A stretch of DNA of 64,000 nt from Bacilli bacterium (GTDB lineage: Bacteria; Bacillota_I; Bacilli_A; RF39; UBA660): positions 1-64,000 of the forward strand of contig JAQVKM010000002.1 of NCBI GenBank assembly GCA_028694645.1, in the 5' to 3' direction. The first letter of the stretch is position 1, and each line of letters begins with the position of its first letter. The position numbers and the translations under genes are program-made. Shown piece by piece: positions 51,304-59,972 of this stretch. The notes below the pieces were generated by a model. The model was given only the letters and a program-made list of their open reading frames with translations, did no database searches and was not told where the DNA came from.

Positions 51304-51795
51304 CTAAACCAAAATTCTAATTATAATGTCAAAAATAAATAAAACTAGCAATATTAAAATAAATAAATCTGTTTTTTTAGAATTATATTTATCATAAATG
51401 TTTTTTATATGGGGTTCAACAAAATATATAAATATATATCCAAAAGTTCCCCATATTAATGAATATAGTAAACAAACTCTACCATCAATATTAAATAAAT
51501 AATTATGATAATTCCAAATAATATGATTGAAATATATCTCAGAAATATAAGCTGCAATATATTCAATTAATGTTGTAGCTAAAAATATTTTAAGATATGA
51601 ATATATTTTATTTGTTTTATTATTTGTAATAATCATTATTGTCACAAAACCAACTCCATATATTGGACAAAATGGTGGAATAACTCCCGGAAGAACTATT
51701 TTATTCCTAAATATAGGTGAATAAAGTAATTCAACAAACCATCCCATAATTGAAGTTAATAAAAATACATAGCTATAATATTTTATTTTTTTCAT
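51304..51795 (-). CDS. CmpB-type putative ABC transporter membrane protein (PF06541)
   Basis: From ATG at 51795 it is about 163 residues with four to five helices. The motifs GWFVELLYSPIF (about 17), GVIPPFCPIYGVG (about 36) and DGRVCLLYSLIWGTFGYIF (about 105-125) are diagnostic of the CmpB family, annotated as putative ABC-type permease in Firmicutes. The function is not known. It precedes the glycosylase-like gene by 12 bases. Confidence 0.85.
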   Translation of the reverse strand: MKKIKYYSYVFLLTSIMGWFVELLYSPIFRNKIVLPGVIPPFCPIYGVGFVTIMIITNNKTNKIYSYLKIFLATTLIEYIAAYISEIYFNHIIWNYHNYLFNIDGRVCLLYSLIWGTFGYIFIYFVEPHIKNIYDKYNSKKTDLFILILLVLFIFDIIIRILV

Positions 51796-51847
51796 AAATA
51801 CACTTCCTAAATCAAAAAACAACTATATTATATCACTTTGCACATAA

Positions 51848-51870
51848 AAAAACCATATATGGTTTTTAAA
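51848..51870 (-). terminator. Terminator of the LiaF-like gene
   Basis: AAAACCATATATGGTTTT palindrome followed by Ts on the minus strand. Confidence 0.8.
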
Positions 51871-52540
51871 TGTAAAATATACTTAAGCCAGATAAACTAA
51901 CTTTACCAGTTAAAGTCACTGTTTTTTCATAATTAATATTTCTGATATTTTTATCTTCAATACCACCTAATGATATTTCAACATTATTGATAACTTTCCA
52001 TTCTTTTGGAATGTATATTTCTACTCCTGAAAAAGAAATATCCAAATTAATAATAGCATTATCGCCTGAAATTTTAGCATTGTCAAAATAAACTTTTAAA
52101 GCCCCAAATGAACATGATAAGTTGGCTTTTTTTAAATCCTCAGTATTTACATATTTTATACTAGCTCCATAGCTAACTTTAAAATCTATTTCACTTTCAT
52201 CTTGTTCATTTATTATTTGATCAAATTTTTCATTATTACAATTATGATTTTTTCCAAAAATAATGGTAAATCCAATACTACATAAAGCTGCTGTTAATAA
52301 TACAGGTATTGGTGTTATGTCATTTAAATTTAATTGATTTGAATATATTATCATAAACAAAGCTACAGGGAAAAATATTCCCGCAAAGTTTCTTCTAAAT
52401 ATACTCTTAACAAAAATAGGTAATAACATTATTGTGAACAACAAACTAAATAAATTGATATTTGTAAAATATCCTAATTGATTAATTATAACAACAATTC
52501 CAGATGTTATAAAAAACAATCCCCAAAATATTTTTTTCAT
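51866..52540 (-). CDS. LiaF-like membrane protein (DUF5668-type N-domain)
   Basis: This 224-residue protein has four N-terminal hydrophobic helices (about 1-95) and a C-terminal beta-rich domain (about 120-224: FKVSYGASIKYV, LSCSFGALKVYFDNA, LDISFSGVEIYIPKEW, ISLGGIED) like LiaF and related envelope-stress proteins. It overlaps the LytTR regulator gene by ATGA and probably forms a signalling pair in which the membrane protein modulates the regulator. The signal is inferred as envelope stress by family. Confidence 0.85.
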   Translation of the reverse strand: MKKIFWGLFFITSGIVVIINQLGYFTNINLFSLLFTIMLLPIFVKSIFRRNFAGIFFPVALFMIIYSNQLNLNDITPIPVLLTAALCSIGFTIIFGKNHNCNNEKFDQIINEQDESEIDFKVSYGASIKYVNTEDLKKANLSCSFGALKVYFDNAKISGDNAIINLDISFSGVEIYIPKEWKVINNVEISLGGIEDKNIRNINYEKTVTLTGKVSLSGLSIFYI

Positions 52541-52989
52541 ATTTTCATCCTTTCTTTAAGTCTTTCTTTCAAAGATTTATTATATAATCTTGAAACATAA
52601 ACTTGCTTATAACTTTTATTAAATTTTATTAAACTAGAAGAGGTTATATTTTTATCAATTGCATATATATGATTAATATTAACAATAGCTGATTTTGATA
52701 TTCTAATAAAATTAATAGGTAAAATATTTTCTAATTCATATAGTTTATATTTAACAATATAAATATCATTAATAGTATGTGCACTTATACTATTATCTAT
52801 TGTTTCAAAAAAAAGTATATCGTTTATATCAAAAAAATATTGTGTTTCATTTTTATAAAAAATTAAATTATTTTTATTCATATTTTTTATATAATTTTCT
52901 ATTTTATTAATTATATAATTTTTTTTATTACATTTAATTATAATTTCATCATCAACTATTTGATTATCTTCCTCAATTAATACTTTCAT
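52537..52989 (-). CDS. LytTR-family transcriptional regulator
   Basis: This 150-residue regulator has only a C-terminal LytTR DNA-binding domain (about 50-145: NDILFFETIDNSISAHT, LYELENILPINFIRISKSAIVNINHI) preceded by a short N-terminal part without a receiver domain. The same layout with an adjacent membrane partner is common in Firmicutes. The stop TGA overlaps the LiaF-like start codon. No convincing LytTR direct repeat was found in the about 110-base upstream region. Confidence 0.9.
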   Translation of the reverse strand: MKVLIEEDNQIVDDEIIIKCNKKNYIINKIENYIKNMNKNNLIFYKNETQYFFDINDILFFETIDNSISAHTINDIYIVKYKLYELENILPINFIRISKSAIVNINHIYAIDKNITSSSLIKFNKSYKQVYVSRLYNKSLKERLKERMKI

Positions 52990-53105
52990 ATAATATCTCC
53001 TAACAAACTAATTATATAATATTTTATAATATATATCATTAATTTTCAAATAAGTGGTTATTTTTTTTATGCAAGATGCTTTTATTAATATATAAATACG
53101 AATTT

Positions 53106-53648
53106 TTATCTATTATTTAAGATAAATTGTTTTTCTTTTATATGCTTATTCATTTGATAATTATTTTTAATATTATCTATTTTTCTACTCTCTTCTGTAA
53201 TCTTTTTTTCATATCCTTCTATTTTATTCAACGAATAGTTAAGACTATTTTCAATTAATTCATTTTCATAATAATCATTATATATATTATTTTTAACACT
53301 AATATATAATGCTTTCAATACCTCTTGATCAACAAGGGTTAATAAAAAAGTCAAAGGTATACTTCCCCTAAAGTGCAAAAGATCTTCTGACACAACGTGT
53401 GGTAACATTACATATTCTAAAATATTATTATCTTCATGTACTACTATGTATGCACCAGTTTCTTTTAAAAATTCGTGATATTGATTCTTTCCTAAATCAA
53501 AAGTTACATCAATATTTTTTTCTTTTAATTTTTTAGAGATTACTTCTTTATAAATAACTATATCTTTATCATTAATTTTTCTTATTCCTATTCTGCTTAG
53601 TTCTATTAAAGCATTAACAACTAAATCTGTTAAATCCATTTTCATCAT
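53106..53648 (-). CDS. Unknown soluble protein
   Basis: This 180-residue protein starts MMKMDLTDLVVNAL (ATG at 53648 fits AAAGGA). It is predicted alpha/beta in the first half and strongly helical, possibly coiled coil, in the C-terminal half (about 120-175, SLNKIEGYEKKITEESRKIDNIKN). No family is recognised and no signal peptide is visible. It is flanked by a terminator upstream (fucO) and an AT-rich gap. Function is unknown. Confidence 0.6.
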   Translation of the reverse strand: MMKMDLTDLVVNALIELSRIGIRKINDKDIVIYKEVISKKLKEKNIDVTFDLGKNQYHEFLKETGAYIVVHEDNNILEYVMLPHVVSEDLLHFRGSIPLTFLLTLVDQEVLKALYISVKNNIYNDYYENELIENSLNYSLNKIEGYEKKITEESRKIDNIKNNYQMNKHIKEKQFILNNR

Positions 53649-53681
53649 AACTTATTCCTTTCAGTTATATATTTTTCCAAC

Positions 53682-53711
53682 AAAAAGACAAGAAAAAATC
53701 TTGTCTTTTAA
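53682..53711 (-). terminator. Terminator of fucO
   Basis: AAAGACAAGA/TCTTGTCTTT stem followed by Ts on the minus strand. Confidence 0.85.
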
Positions 53712-54866
53712 TTAAAATATATCATTATATATTTTTATAATATCTTCTACACTAGTTTCTCTAGGATTTCCACCAGTACAAACATCATTGAAAGCTTTTT
53801 CAGCTAATGAAGGTATATCTTCTTGGTTAGCTCCTATTTCTCTTAATGTTTGTGGTATATCAACTTCAATTGATAATGATTTTACTTTATTTACTAGTAA
53901 TTTAATAACCTCTTCATTCGATAAATTATTAACATCAAAATTCAAAGCTTCACATATTTCACGGTATCTATCTGCAACTTTAACCCCATTATATTCCATA
54001 ACGTGAGGTAATAATAAAGCATTAGCTACTCCATGTGGTGTATCATAAAATGCTCCTAATGAATGTGCCATAGAATGAACAATTCCAAGCCCTACATTTG
54101 AAAAACCCATACCAGCTATATATTGAGCTACACCCATTTTATCTATAGCTGATTGTTTTTTTTCAATTACTGCATCTTTAAGATTTTCAAAAATAATTTT
54201 AATTGCTTCTATATGAAACATATCTGTCATAGACCATGCAGCTTTTGTTATATATCCCTCAATAGCATGAGTTAAAGCATCCATACCTGTTGCTGCTATT
54301 AATTTTGAAGGCATATATGACATTAATTCAGTGTCTATAATAGATAAAACTGGTATATCATTAGGATCTACACATACCATTTTCTTAACACTTTGTTCAT
54401 CTGTAATAACATAATTAATTGTTACTTCAGCTGCTGTTCCTGCTGTTGTAGGAAGAGCTATTATAGGTAATGATTTGTTTTTTGTATTTGATAAGCCTTC
54501 TAATGAAACAACATCTGAAAATTCAGGATTAGTTATTATTATTCCAATTGCTTTAGCTACATCAATCGAACTTCCACCACCAATAGCCAATATATAATCA
54601 GCATTTATTTCTTTACAAAATAAAACACCTTCTTTAATACTTTCTACAGTTGGATTTGGTTTAATATTACTAAAAATACTATAAGATAAATTATTTTCAT
54701 CTAATAATGAAGTCACTTTTTTCGTTAATTGATTTTCAACTAAATTTTTATCACTAACAACTAAAGCTTTTTTAAAACCTCTTTTTTTAATTTCATCAGT
54801 TAAAACACTTCTAGCATTAAAACCAAAGTAAGATGTTTCATTTAAGATAATTCTGTTTATTGCCAT
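53712..54866 (-). CDS. fucO: Lactaldehyde reductase FucO-type iron alcohol dehydrogenase
   Basis: This 384-residue iron-dependent dehydrogenase reduces L-lactaldehyde to 1,2-propanediol, the last step of anaerobic fucose or rhamnose use. The NAD motif IGGGSSIDVAKAIG (about 97), PTTAGTAAEVTINYVIT, GMDALTHAIEGY (about 200) and the metal-binding His set in HSMAHSLGAFYDTPHGVANALLLPHVM (about 263-290) are intact, and similarity to E. coli FucO is strong throughout. No fucose or rhamnose genes accompany it, so substrate range is inferred. It has its own terminator. Confidence 0.9.
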   Translation of the reverse strand: MAINRIILNETSYFGFNARSVLTDEIKKRGFKKALVVSDKNLVENQLTKKVTSLLDENNLSYSIFSNIKPNPTVESIKEGVLFCKEINADYILAIGGGSSIDVAKAIGIIITNPEFSDVVSLEGLSNTKNKSLPIIALPTTAGTAAEVTINYVITDEQSVKKMVCVDPNDIPVLSIIDTELMSYMPSKLIAATGMDALTHAIEGYITKAAWSMTDMFHIEAIKIIFENLKDAVIEKKQSAIDKMGVAQYIAGMGFSNVGLGIVHSMAHSLGAFYDTPHGVANALLLPHVMEYNGVKVADRYREICEALNFDVNNLSNEEVIKLLVNKVKSLSIEVDIPQTLREIGANQEDIPSLAEKAFNDVCTGGNPRETSVEDIIKIYNDIF

Positions 54867-54911
54867 CCAAAAACCTCTCTTTCTTATCTATTTAATATTA
54901 CCACTTTTATC

Positions 54912-54943
54912 AAAAAAATAAACACTTATTATGTTTATTTTTG
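54912..54943 (-). terminator. Terminator of the second pilin-like gene
   Basis: AATAAACA-TAATAAG-TGTTTATT and a T-run on the minus strand, about 45 bases after the stop. Confidence 0.7.
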
Positions 54944-54988
54944 AAACTCAAAACAATTTTTACACTTTTAGACACTCAGATATTTATA

Positions 54989-55930
54989 TTATTTTACTAA
55001 ATAAACTTTTGGGGTAAAACTATATGCAACTGTTCCATACTCTACATAATTCCAATTGTAATAATATCCAAAATTATATGAGGCATTTGTTATAGTCAAA
55101 ATACCAGTAGTATTGTCATATGTAACTGCTGGGGTATTTGATCTAGTAATTCCTGGGTTATCTCCAACAGTCCAACCTTCTGAATGAAAACCAAGAGTTA
55201 ATTGTAATGCTCCATTCATCGTATAAATAAAATTTGAAGCGCTTAATGACTGATAATCACTAGCTGACAAACCATAAGTTGCATAGTTTGTTTTTAAATC
55301 AAAACTTGTTCCTGTTCCCAATTCAATAACCTTTTGTCCTAAACTTATTTGGCCTATTTTATTAGCTAAAGAAGCTAAATCCTCATTAACACTTGCTGTT
55401 ACACCTTTTGCTGCTAACGCATCAATTATAAGTTGTTTTTGAGTATTTATTTGATCTAGTTGTTCTTGTAAATCATCAACCAAATCTTGACTTACTAAAT
55501 TAACACTTAAATATGTATTTGTTGCTTCGTCATATGAACATGTTCCTGTTCCTGTTGTTACTTTTGTATTATTTATATTCTTAATGGCATAGTATTTTTC
55601 ATCTTGAATACATATTGCTGTTTTTCCATCTTTATATATTCTTACACTTCCAGTTCCTTTAAAGTCCCCTTTATATGTTAATTTGATATTATCAGTTGTT
55701 TCTCCATCATGTGTTTCATCAAATAAAAATACTTTATTTTCTCCTATAGTACTCAAATTCTTAGCATAATATAATGTTGCACTTTCTAACAGTCCATTTG
55801 CTGTAGCTCCAAGTGCACCTTTTTTTACTTTTTCTACTATTCCTAATATCATTGGTACTGATATTAATGCTATTAGAGCTAGTATTACTATAACAGCTAG
55901 TAACTCAATAAGCGTAAATCCTTTTTTCAT
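54989..55930 (-). CDS. Pilin-like protein with tail-fibre-like stalk
   Basis: From ATG at 55930 (MKKGFTLIELL; AGAGGG at proper spacing) it is about 313 residues. It has a canonical type IV prepilin motif and helix, then a domain containing two cysteines (CIQDEKYY, TGTCSYD), a coiled-coil segment (about 150-175, DDLQEQLDQINTQKQLI) and a short motif (ALAAKGVTASVNEDLASLANKIGQI) of the kind found in phage tail-fibre and collar proteins, then a beta-rich end. Such hybrids occur in gut Firmicutes surface proteins. No pilus assembly genes are in the window. Function is likely surface display or adhesion. Confidence 0.8.
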   Translation of the reverse strand: MKKGFTLIELLAVIVILALIALISVPMILGIVEKVKKGALGATANGLLESATLYYAKNLSTIGENKVFLFDETHDGETTDNIKLTYKGDFKGTGSVRIYKDGKTAICIQDEKYYAIKNINNTKVTTGTGTCSYDEATNTYLSVNLVSQDLVDDLQEQLDQINTQKQLIIDALAAKGVTASVNEDLASLANKIGQISLGQKVIELGTGTSFDLKTNYATYGLSASDYQSLSASNFIYTMNGALQLTLGFHSEGWTVGDNPGITRSNTPAVTYDNTTGILTITNASYNFGYYYNWNYVEYGTVAYSFTPKVYLVK

Positions 55931-56022
55931 AAACATCCCTCTATTCTTTTCAAATTATAACAAAATAGTTATCTTTTATCAATATAAAAATAAATATGTA
56001 ATAATTATTAATAAAAAAATAA

Positions 56023-56065
56023 TTGACAAAATAAATTAAATTGTGTACAATTTAATTGTATACAA
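56023..56065 (+). promoter_or_regulatory. gpx-ohrR promoter with overlapping OhrR operator
   Basis: TTGACA (56023-56028) and TACAAT (56046-56051) have a 17-base spacer. The palindrome TACAATTTAATTGTA (56046-56060) covers the -10 and, with flanks, extends to a 25-base imperfect palindrome (56041-56065). B. subtilis OhrR binds repeats of the same TACAATT-AATTGTA type. Binding here would block RNA polymerase until OhrR is oxidised. Confidence 0.85.
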
Positions 56066-56076
56066 GGAGGTAATTT

Positions 56077-56550
56077 ATGAATGTATATGATTTCAAAGTA
56101 AAAGACATGAGTAATAATGAAATATCATTAAGTGAATATAAAGGAAAAACTTTAGTTATTGTTAATACTGCAACTAAATGTGGATATACAAAACAATATA
56201 ATGGGCTAGAAGCTTTATATAAAAAATATAAAGATAAAAATCTAGAAATATTAGATTTTCCATGTAATCAGTTTTTAGGACAAGCTCCCGGTGACATTGA
56301 AGAAATACACAATTTTTGCACTGGTAGATTTGGAATAACATTTAAACAATTTGCTAAAATTGAAGTTAATGGAAAAAATGAAGACCCATTATATACTTAC
56401 TTAAAAAACAATTGTAATATTGAACAAGGAAAAAAAATAAGATGGAATTTTACTAAATTCTTAGTAGATAAAAACGGAAACATAGTTAATAGATATGATT
56501 CAAAAATAAATCCTGAAGAAATGGAAAATGATATTAAAAACATTTTATAG
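56077..56550 (+). CDS. Glutathione/thioredoxin peroxidase (Cys-GPx)
   Basis: This 157-residue peroxidase of the GPx family has a Cys (not selenocysteine) active site in NTATKCGYTKQYNGLE (about 37), the catalytic Gln in FPCNQFLGQAPG (about 70) and Trp in IRWNFTKFLVD (about 125). It reduces organic or hydrogen peroxides, in Bacilli usually with thioredoxin. The gene lies directly behind an OhrR-type operator and is followed by the ohrR gene, so peroxide control is very likely. Confidence 0.93.
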   Translation: MNVYDFKVKDMSNNEISLSEYKGKTLVIVNTATKCGYTKQYNGLEALYKKYKDKNLEILDFPCNQFLGQAPGDIEEIHNFCTGRFGITFKQFAKIEVNGKNEDPLYTYLKNNCNIEQGKKIRWNFTKFLVDKNGNIVNRYDSKINPEEMENDIKNIL

Positions 56551-56559
56551 GAATAAAAT

Positions 56560-56988
56560 ATGAATGAAGATAATTTAAAAATAAGTAATCAATTATGTTT
56601 CCCTTTATATGCTTGTTCAAAAGAAATAATTAAAAAATACAAACCATTATTAGACAATTTAGATTTAACTTACACACAATATATTGTCATGATGGTTATG
56701 TGGGAACAACAAGAAATAAATGTAACTAATCTAGGTAAAATATTGTATCTAGATTCTGGAACTCTAACACCTGTTTTAAAAAAGCTTGAAGAAAAAAAAT
56801 ATTTACTTAGATCAAGAAATAAATCAGATGAAAGAATTTTAAATGTTAAAATAACAAAAAAAGGTAATGATTTAAAAAACGAAGCTAAAGACATATATCA
56901 ACATATGTCTTCATGCATCAGTTTATCTAAAGAAGATAGTATTACTTTATATAATCTTTTATATAAAATATTAAATACAATATCATGA
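56560..56988 (+). CDS. ohrR: Organic-peroxide sensor OhrR (MarR family)
   Basis: This 142-residue MarR-family repressor contains the redox-sensing Cys in SNQLCFPLYA (about 13), the adjacent Tyr-rich YTQYIVMMVMWE and the winged helix LYLDSGTLTPVLKKLEEKKYLLR (about 60-85), as in B. subtilis OhrR. Oxidation of that Cys by organic peroxides releases it from DNA. The operator at its own promoter matches the OhrR consensus. The gene is 9 bases after gpx and 13 bases before the ABC permease start, so all four genes may share the signal. Confidence 0.92.
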   Translation: MNEDNLKISNQLCFPLYACSKEIIKKYKPLLDNLDLTYTQYIVMMVMWEQQEINVTNLGKILYLDSGTLTPVLKKLEEKKYLLRSRNKSDERILNVKITKKGNDLKNEAKDIYQHMSSCISLSKEDSITLYNLLYKILNTIS

Positions 56989-57001
56989 GAAGGTGATTAA
57001 A

Positions 57002-58156
57002 ATGAAACTAAGCTATAAAATAGCTAAAAGATTTTTAAAATCAAATAAAAATCAAACAGTATTAATAATACTTGGTATTAGTGTTGGTATTGCTGTACAA
57101 TTATTTATAAGTTTACTTATAACTGGATTACAAGAAAGCTTAATAAATAAAACTATAGGTAACAACTCTCAAATAAGCATTACTTCTTTCACACAAGATT
57201 ATATTAATAAAGAAGAAATTAATATAAATAATTTATATAACTTAGATGATAAAATTGAAGATATTACTTATTATCTTGATATTAATTCATTAGCGAATAT
57301 AAGCGATGACAACTTTAATTTAATAATTAGAGGAATTGATGATAGTTATGATTCGATTTATAATTTAAATAAACATATTACTAGTGGTAAAATTAAACGA
57401 GGAAATTATATTATATTAAGTGAAAACTATAAAAATAAATATAATTTAAAAATCAATGATGCGATTAAAATCCTAGCTAATGATCAAAGTACATTTGAAT
57501 TAAAAATTAGTGGATTTTATAAATATGGTGTTAAAGCTTTAGACGATACATTAAGTTTCATGAATTTAAATGATGCACAAAATTTATTTGATAAAAAAAA
57601 TAAAATAAGTTCAATACAAATTGGTATTAGTAATAAAAATATTTTTCAAGCCGATGAAATAAGTAAGAATATTGATAATTATTTATCTAATAATTATGAA
57701 ATTGATAATTGGAAGGAAAATAATGAAGATTTGTTAAGTGGACTTAATGGACAAAGCATATCTAGTATAATTATACAGATATTTGTTGTTGTTTCTGTTG
57801 TACTGGGAATATCTAGCGTTTTAGCCATTAGTGTTATGCAAAAAGCTAAACAAATTGGAATTTTAAAAGCAATGGGAATTAAAAATAAAAAAGCAGCTTC
57901 CATTTTTCTGATTCAAGGAATTATTTTAGGAACCTTAGGTGCTATTATTGGTATTATTTTAGGAATCATTTTATTACTATTATTTACAACATTTGCAACT
58001 AATCCCGATAACACTCCAATAGTTGAAATTACTATTACATATATAAGTATTATTACAGCCTTTTTAGTAGCTATCATATCTTCTATTTTAGCTTCTTTAA
58101 TACCAGCTTTAAAATCATGTAAATTAAATCCTATAGATATAATTAGAAATAACTGA
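57002..58156 (+). CDS. FtsX/LolE-type ABC transporter permease
   Basis: From ATG at 57002 (after GAAGGTGATT) it is about 384 residues. A first transmembrane helix, an extracytoplasmic MacB-type periplasmic-core-like domain (about 45-245) and three C-terminal helices (about 255-375) are visible, including VMQKAKQIGILKAMGIKNKKAASIFLIQG, typical for this permease family. With the downstream LolD-like ATPase it would form an exporter or mechanotransmission complex (MacB/LolCDE type). The stop is TGA. Substrate unknown. Confidence 0.9.
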   Translation: MKLSYKIAKRFLKSNKNQTVLIILGISVGIAVQLFISLLITGLQESLINKTIGNNSQISITSFTQDYINKEEININNLYNLDDKIEDITYYLDINSLANISDDNFNLIIRGIDDSYDSIYNLNKHITSGKIKRGNYIILSENYKNKYNLKINDAIKILANDQSTFELKISGFYKYGVKALDDTLSFMNLNDAQNLFDKKNKISSIQIGISNKNIFQADEISKNIDNYLSNNYEIDNWKENNEDLLSGLNGQSISSIIIQIFVVVSVVLGISSVLAISVMQKAKQIGILKAMGIKNKKAASIFLIQGIILGTLGAIIGIILGIILLLLFTTFATNPDNTPIVEITITYISIITAFLVAIISSILASLIPALKSCKLNPIDIIRNN

Positions 58157-58164
58157 GGTGCAAT

Positions 58165-58854
58165 ATGAAAAACATATTAGAAATTAGAAAAGTTAATAAA
58201 TTCTATGGCGATCAAATCAAAAATCAAGTTTTGTTTGATATTAACTTATTAATAGAAGAAGGCTCTTTTAACGCTATCATCGGTGCATCAGGTTCTGGAA
58301 AAAGTACTTTATTAAATATTATTGGTTCACTTGATGTACCAACATCTGGAGAAATACTTATAGGTGGAAGAATTGAAAGTCATATGACTAGTGATAGACT
58401 AGCTGAAATAAGAAATGAAGTTCTTGGATTTATATTTCAATTCCATTATTTGTTACCAGAATTTACAGCATTAGAAAATGTTTTAATTCCATATCAAATT
58501 AAACATGGAAAAATAACTAAAGAAGCTAAACAAAGAGCTTTAGAATTATTAAAGGAAGTTGGTCTTGAAAAAGTAGAAAATAATTTAGCGAGTAATTTAT
58601 CAGGTGGCGAGCAACAAAGAGTAGCAATTGCTAGAGCATTGATTAATAATCCTAAAATAATACTAGCTGATGAACCAACAGGCAATTTAGACTCTAAAAC
58701 AACAAACATAATATATGATATTTTAAGAAACATAAACAAAAAATATAATACTACTTTTTTGATAATAACTCATGATGAAAATATTGCAAAAAAAGCAGAT
58801 CGAATTATTGAAATAAAAGATGGCAAAATATTTAATGATACAAAAAAAGACTAA
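58165..58854 (+). CDS. LolD/MacB-type ABC transporter ATPase
   Basis: This 229-residue ATPase has Walker A GASGSGKSTLL (about 42), Q-loop FQFHYLLPEFTA, signature LSGGEQQRVAIARAL (about 145), Walker B IILADEPTGNLDS and the switch His in LIITHDE. It energises the FtsX-like permease encoded 8 bases upstream. The layout matches lipoprotein-releasing or MacB-like exporters of Firmicutes. It may be co-regulated with the peroxide-responsive gpx-ohrR genes. Confidence 0.93.
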   Translation: MKNILEIRKVNKFYGDQIKNQVLFDINLLIEEGSFNAIIGASGSGKSTLLNIIGSLDVPTSGEILIGGRIESHMTSDRLAEIRNEVLGFIFQFHYLLPEFTALENVLIPYQIKHGKITKEAKQRALELLKEVGLEKVENNLASNLSGGEQQRVAIARALINNPKIILADEPTGNLDSKTTNIIYDILRNINKKYNTTFLIITHDENIAKKADRIIEIKDGKIFNDTKKD

Positions 58855-58868
58855 TGTCTTTTTTATTT
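58842..58868. terminator. Bidirectional terminator after the ABC transporter operon
   Basis: AAAAAAGAC-TAAT-GTCTTTTTT overlaps the ATPase stop and faces the convergent CPBP-GNAT gene. Confidence 0.8.
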
Positions 58869-59873
58869 TATTATAATATCTTTATATTTTTCTTTGAACA
58901 GCTCTTTTTTAGCATAAGAACATGTAGGTAATATTTTTTTATTTCTTATAGTTGCATATTTTAGAACTTCATCAATTAATAGCAACCCTATTTTTTGACC
59001 TCGAAATTTTTCATTTACAAAAGTATGATTAATATTAATAATATCTGTTTCAATAAAAGTTATTTCTGCATCTGAATTTTCAAAACTACCTATATAAAAT
59101 TTATAATCTTTGTATTTTATTAAATTTTTTTTTTGCTTTAATAAGAATAATGAATATAACAAAAGAGGAACAAATGGAAGTAATCCATATATAAATGAAT
59201 TTATATCTAATGCATTAATTTTTAAAACATTTTTAGGTAACAAATCAGTAAAGCCACTAGCTATATCATATAAACTATGTAATATAATACAGATTGTAAT
59301 GTTAAATTTTGTTTTAATAAATATAGAAGAAAGTGCAATTCCAATAATAAATGCATATATAACTTGATATAAAATCAAACTAAATGGTATTCCACTTTTT
59401 AAATTCATAAAATGAATTAATCCAAAAAGTAAACTTCCAAATAAAACTAAAATTATTGTCTTTGTTTTGTTAAATTCTTTAATTAATTTATTTAAAATAT
59501 AACCCCTGAAAAATAATTCTTCATAAATTCCAACAAATATAGCATCAATAAACATTAGCAGGAGATTTAAATACATATTACTATTTATTGATATTAATTC
59601 AATATTAAATATAATATATATTATAAATAACCAACTAATAAAAAAATGCTTAATTTTAATTTTTTTATCTAAGTTTAAGTTGTTTCTTTTAATTAAATAA
59701 ATAGTTACTATAATTCCTATCATTCTAACTAATATTCCAATTAAATATTTAGAAGATATATTATTATCAATAGACAAAGTACAAGCTAATAGCTTTGGTA
59801 TTAAAAATAAAATTACATAATTAAAAATAAAAGTAATTAAAATAAAATATAAAGTTTTTTTTATTTTTTTCAT
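58863..59873 (-). CDS. CPBP membrane protease fused to a GNAT-type domain
   Basis: This 336-residue protein combines a CPBP intramembrane protease (about 1-245: YEELFFRGYI about 116, FGLIHF about 150, ILHSLYD about 197) with a C-terminal YjdJ/PF14542-like N-acetyltransferase domain (about 255-336: ITFIETDIININHTFVNEKFRGQKIGLLLIDEVLKYA, then LPTCSYAKKELFKEKY). The acetyl-CoA loop appears as RGQKIG. It would act at the cytoplasmic face. This combination is unusual. It is convergent with the ABC operon. Confidence 0.85.
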   Translation of the reverse strand: MKKIKKTLYFILITFIFNYVILFLIPKLLACTLSIDNNISSKYLIGILVRMIGIIVTIYLIKRNNLNLDKKIKIKHFFISWLFIIYIIFNIELISINSNMYLNLLLMFIDAIFVGIYEELFFRGYILNKLIKEFNKTKTIILVLFGSLLFGLIHFMNLKSGIPFSLILYQVIYAFIIGIALSSIFIKTKFNITICIILHSLYDIASGFTDLLPKNVLKINALDINSFIYGLLPFVPLLLYSLFLLKQKKNLIKYKDYKFYIGSFENSDAEITFIETDIININHTFVNEKFRGQKIGLLLIDEVLKYATIRNKKILPTCSYAKKELFKEKYKDIIIK

Positions 59874-59904
59874 ATTTCATCTCCATCTAATAAAAATTAT
59901 ATCA

Positions 59905-59932
59905 TAAAAAAAGAGATTTTACTCTCTTCTAC
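59905..59932 (-). terminator. Terminator of rlmCD-like gene
   Basis: AAGAGA-GTAAAA-TCTCTT followed by Ts on the minus strand. Confidence 0.75.
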
Positions 59933-59972
59933 TAAGATAATATATATTTAACATTTATTACTTTTTAATATA

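Noticed and set aside
50544-51822. A small defence or mobile island around MazG-like, glycosylase-like and CmpB-like genes.
   Set aside because: No transposase, integrase, restriction or toxin gene is present, and composition does not differ visibly from the flanks.
54989-55930. A prophage remnant, because of the tail-fibre-like motif.
   Set aside because: The prepilin N-terminus, absence of any phage structural or integrase gene nearby and ordinary neighbours make a surface protein more likely.
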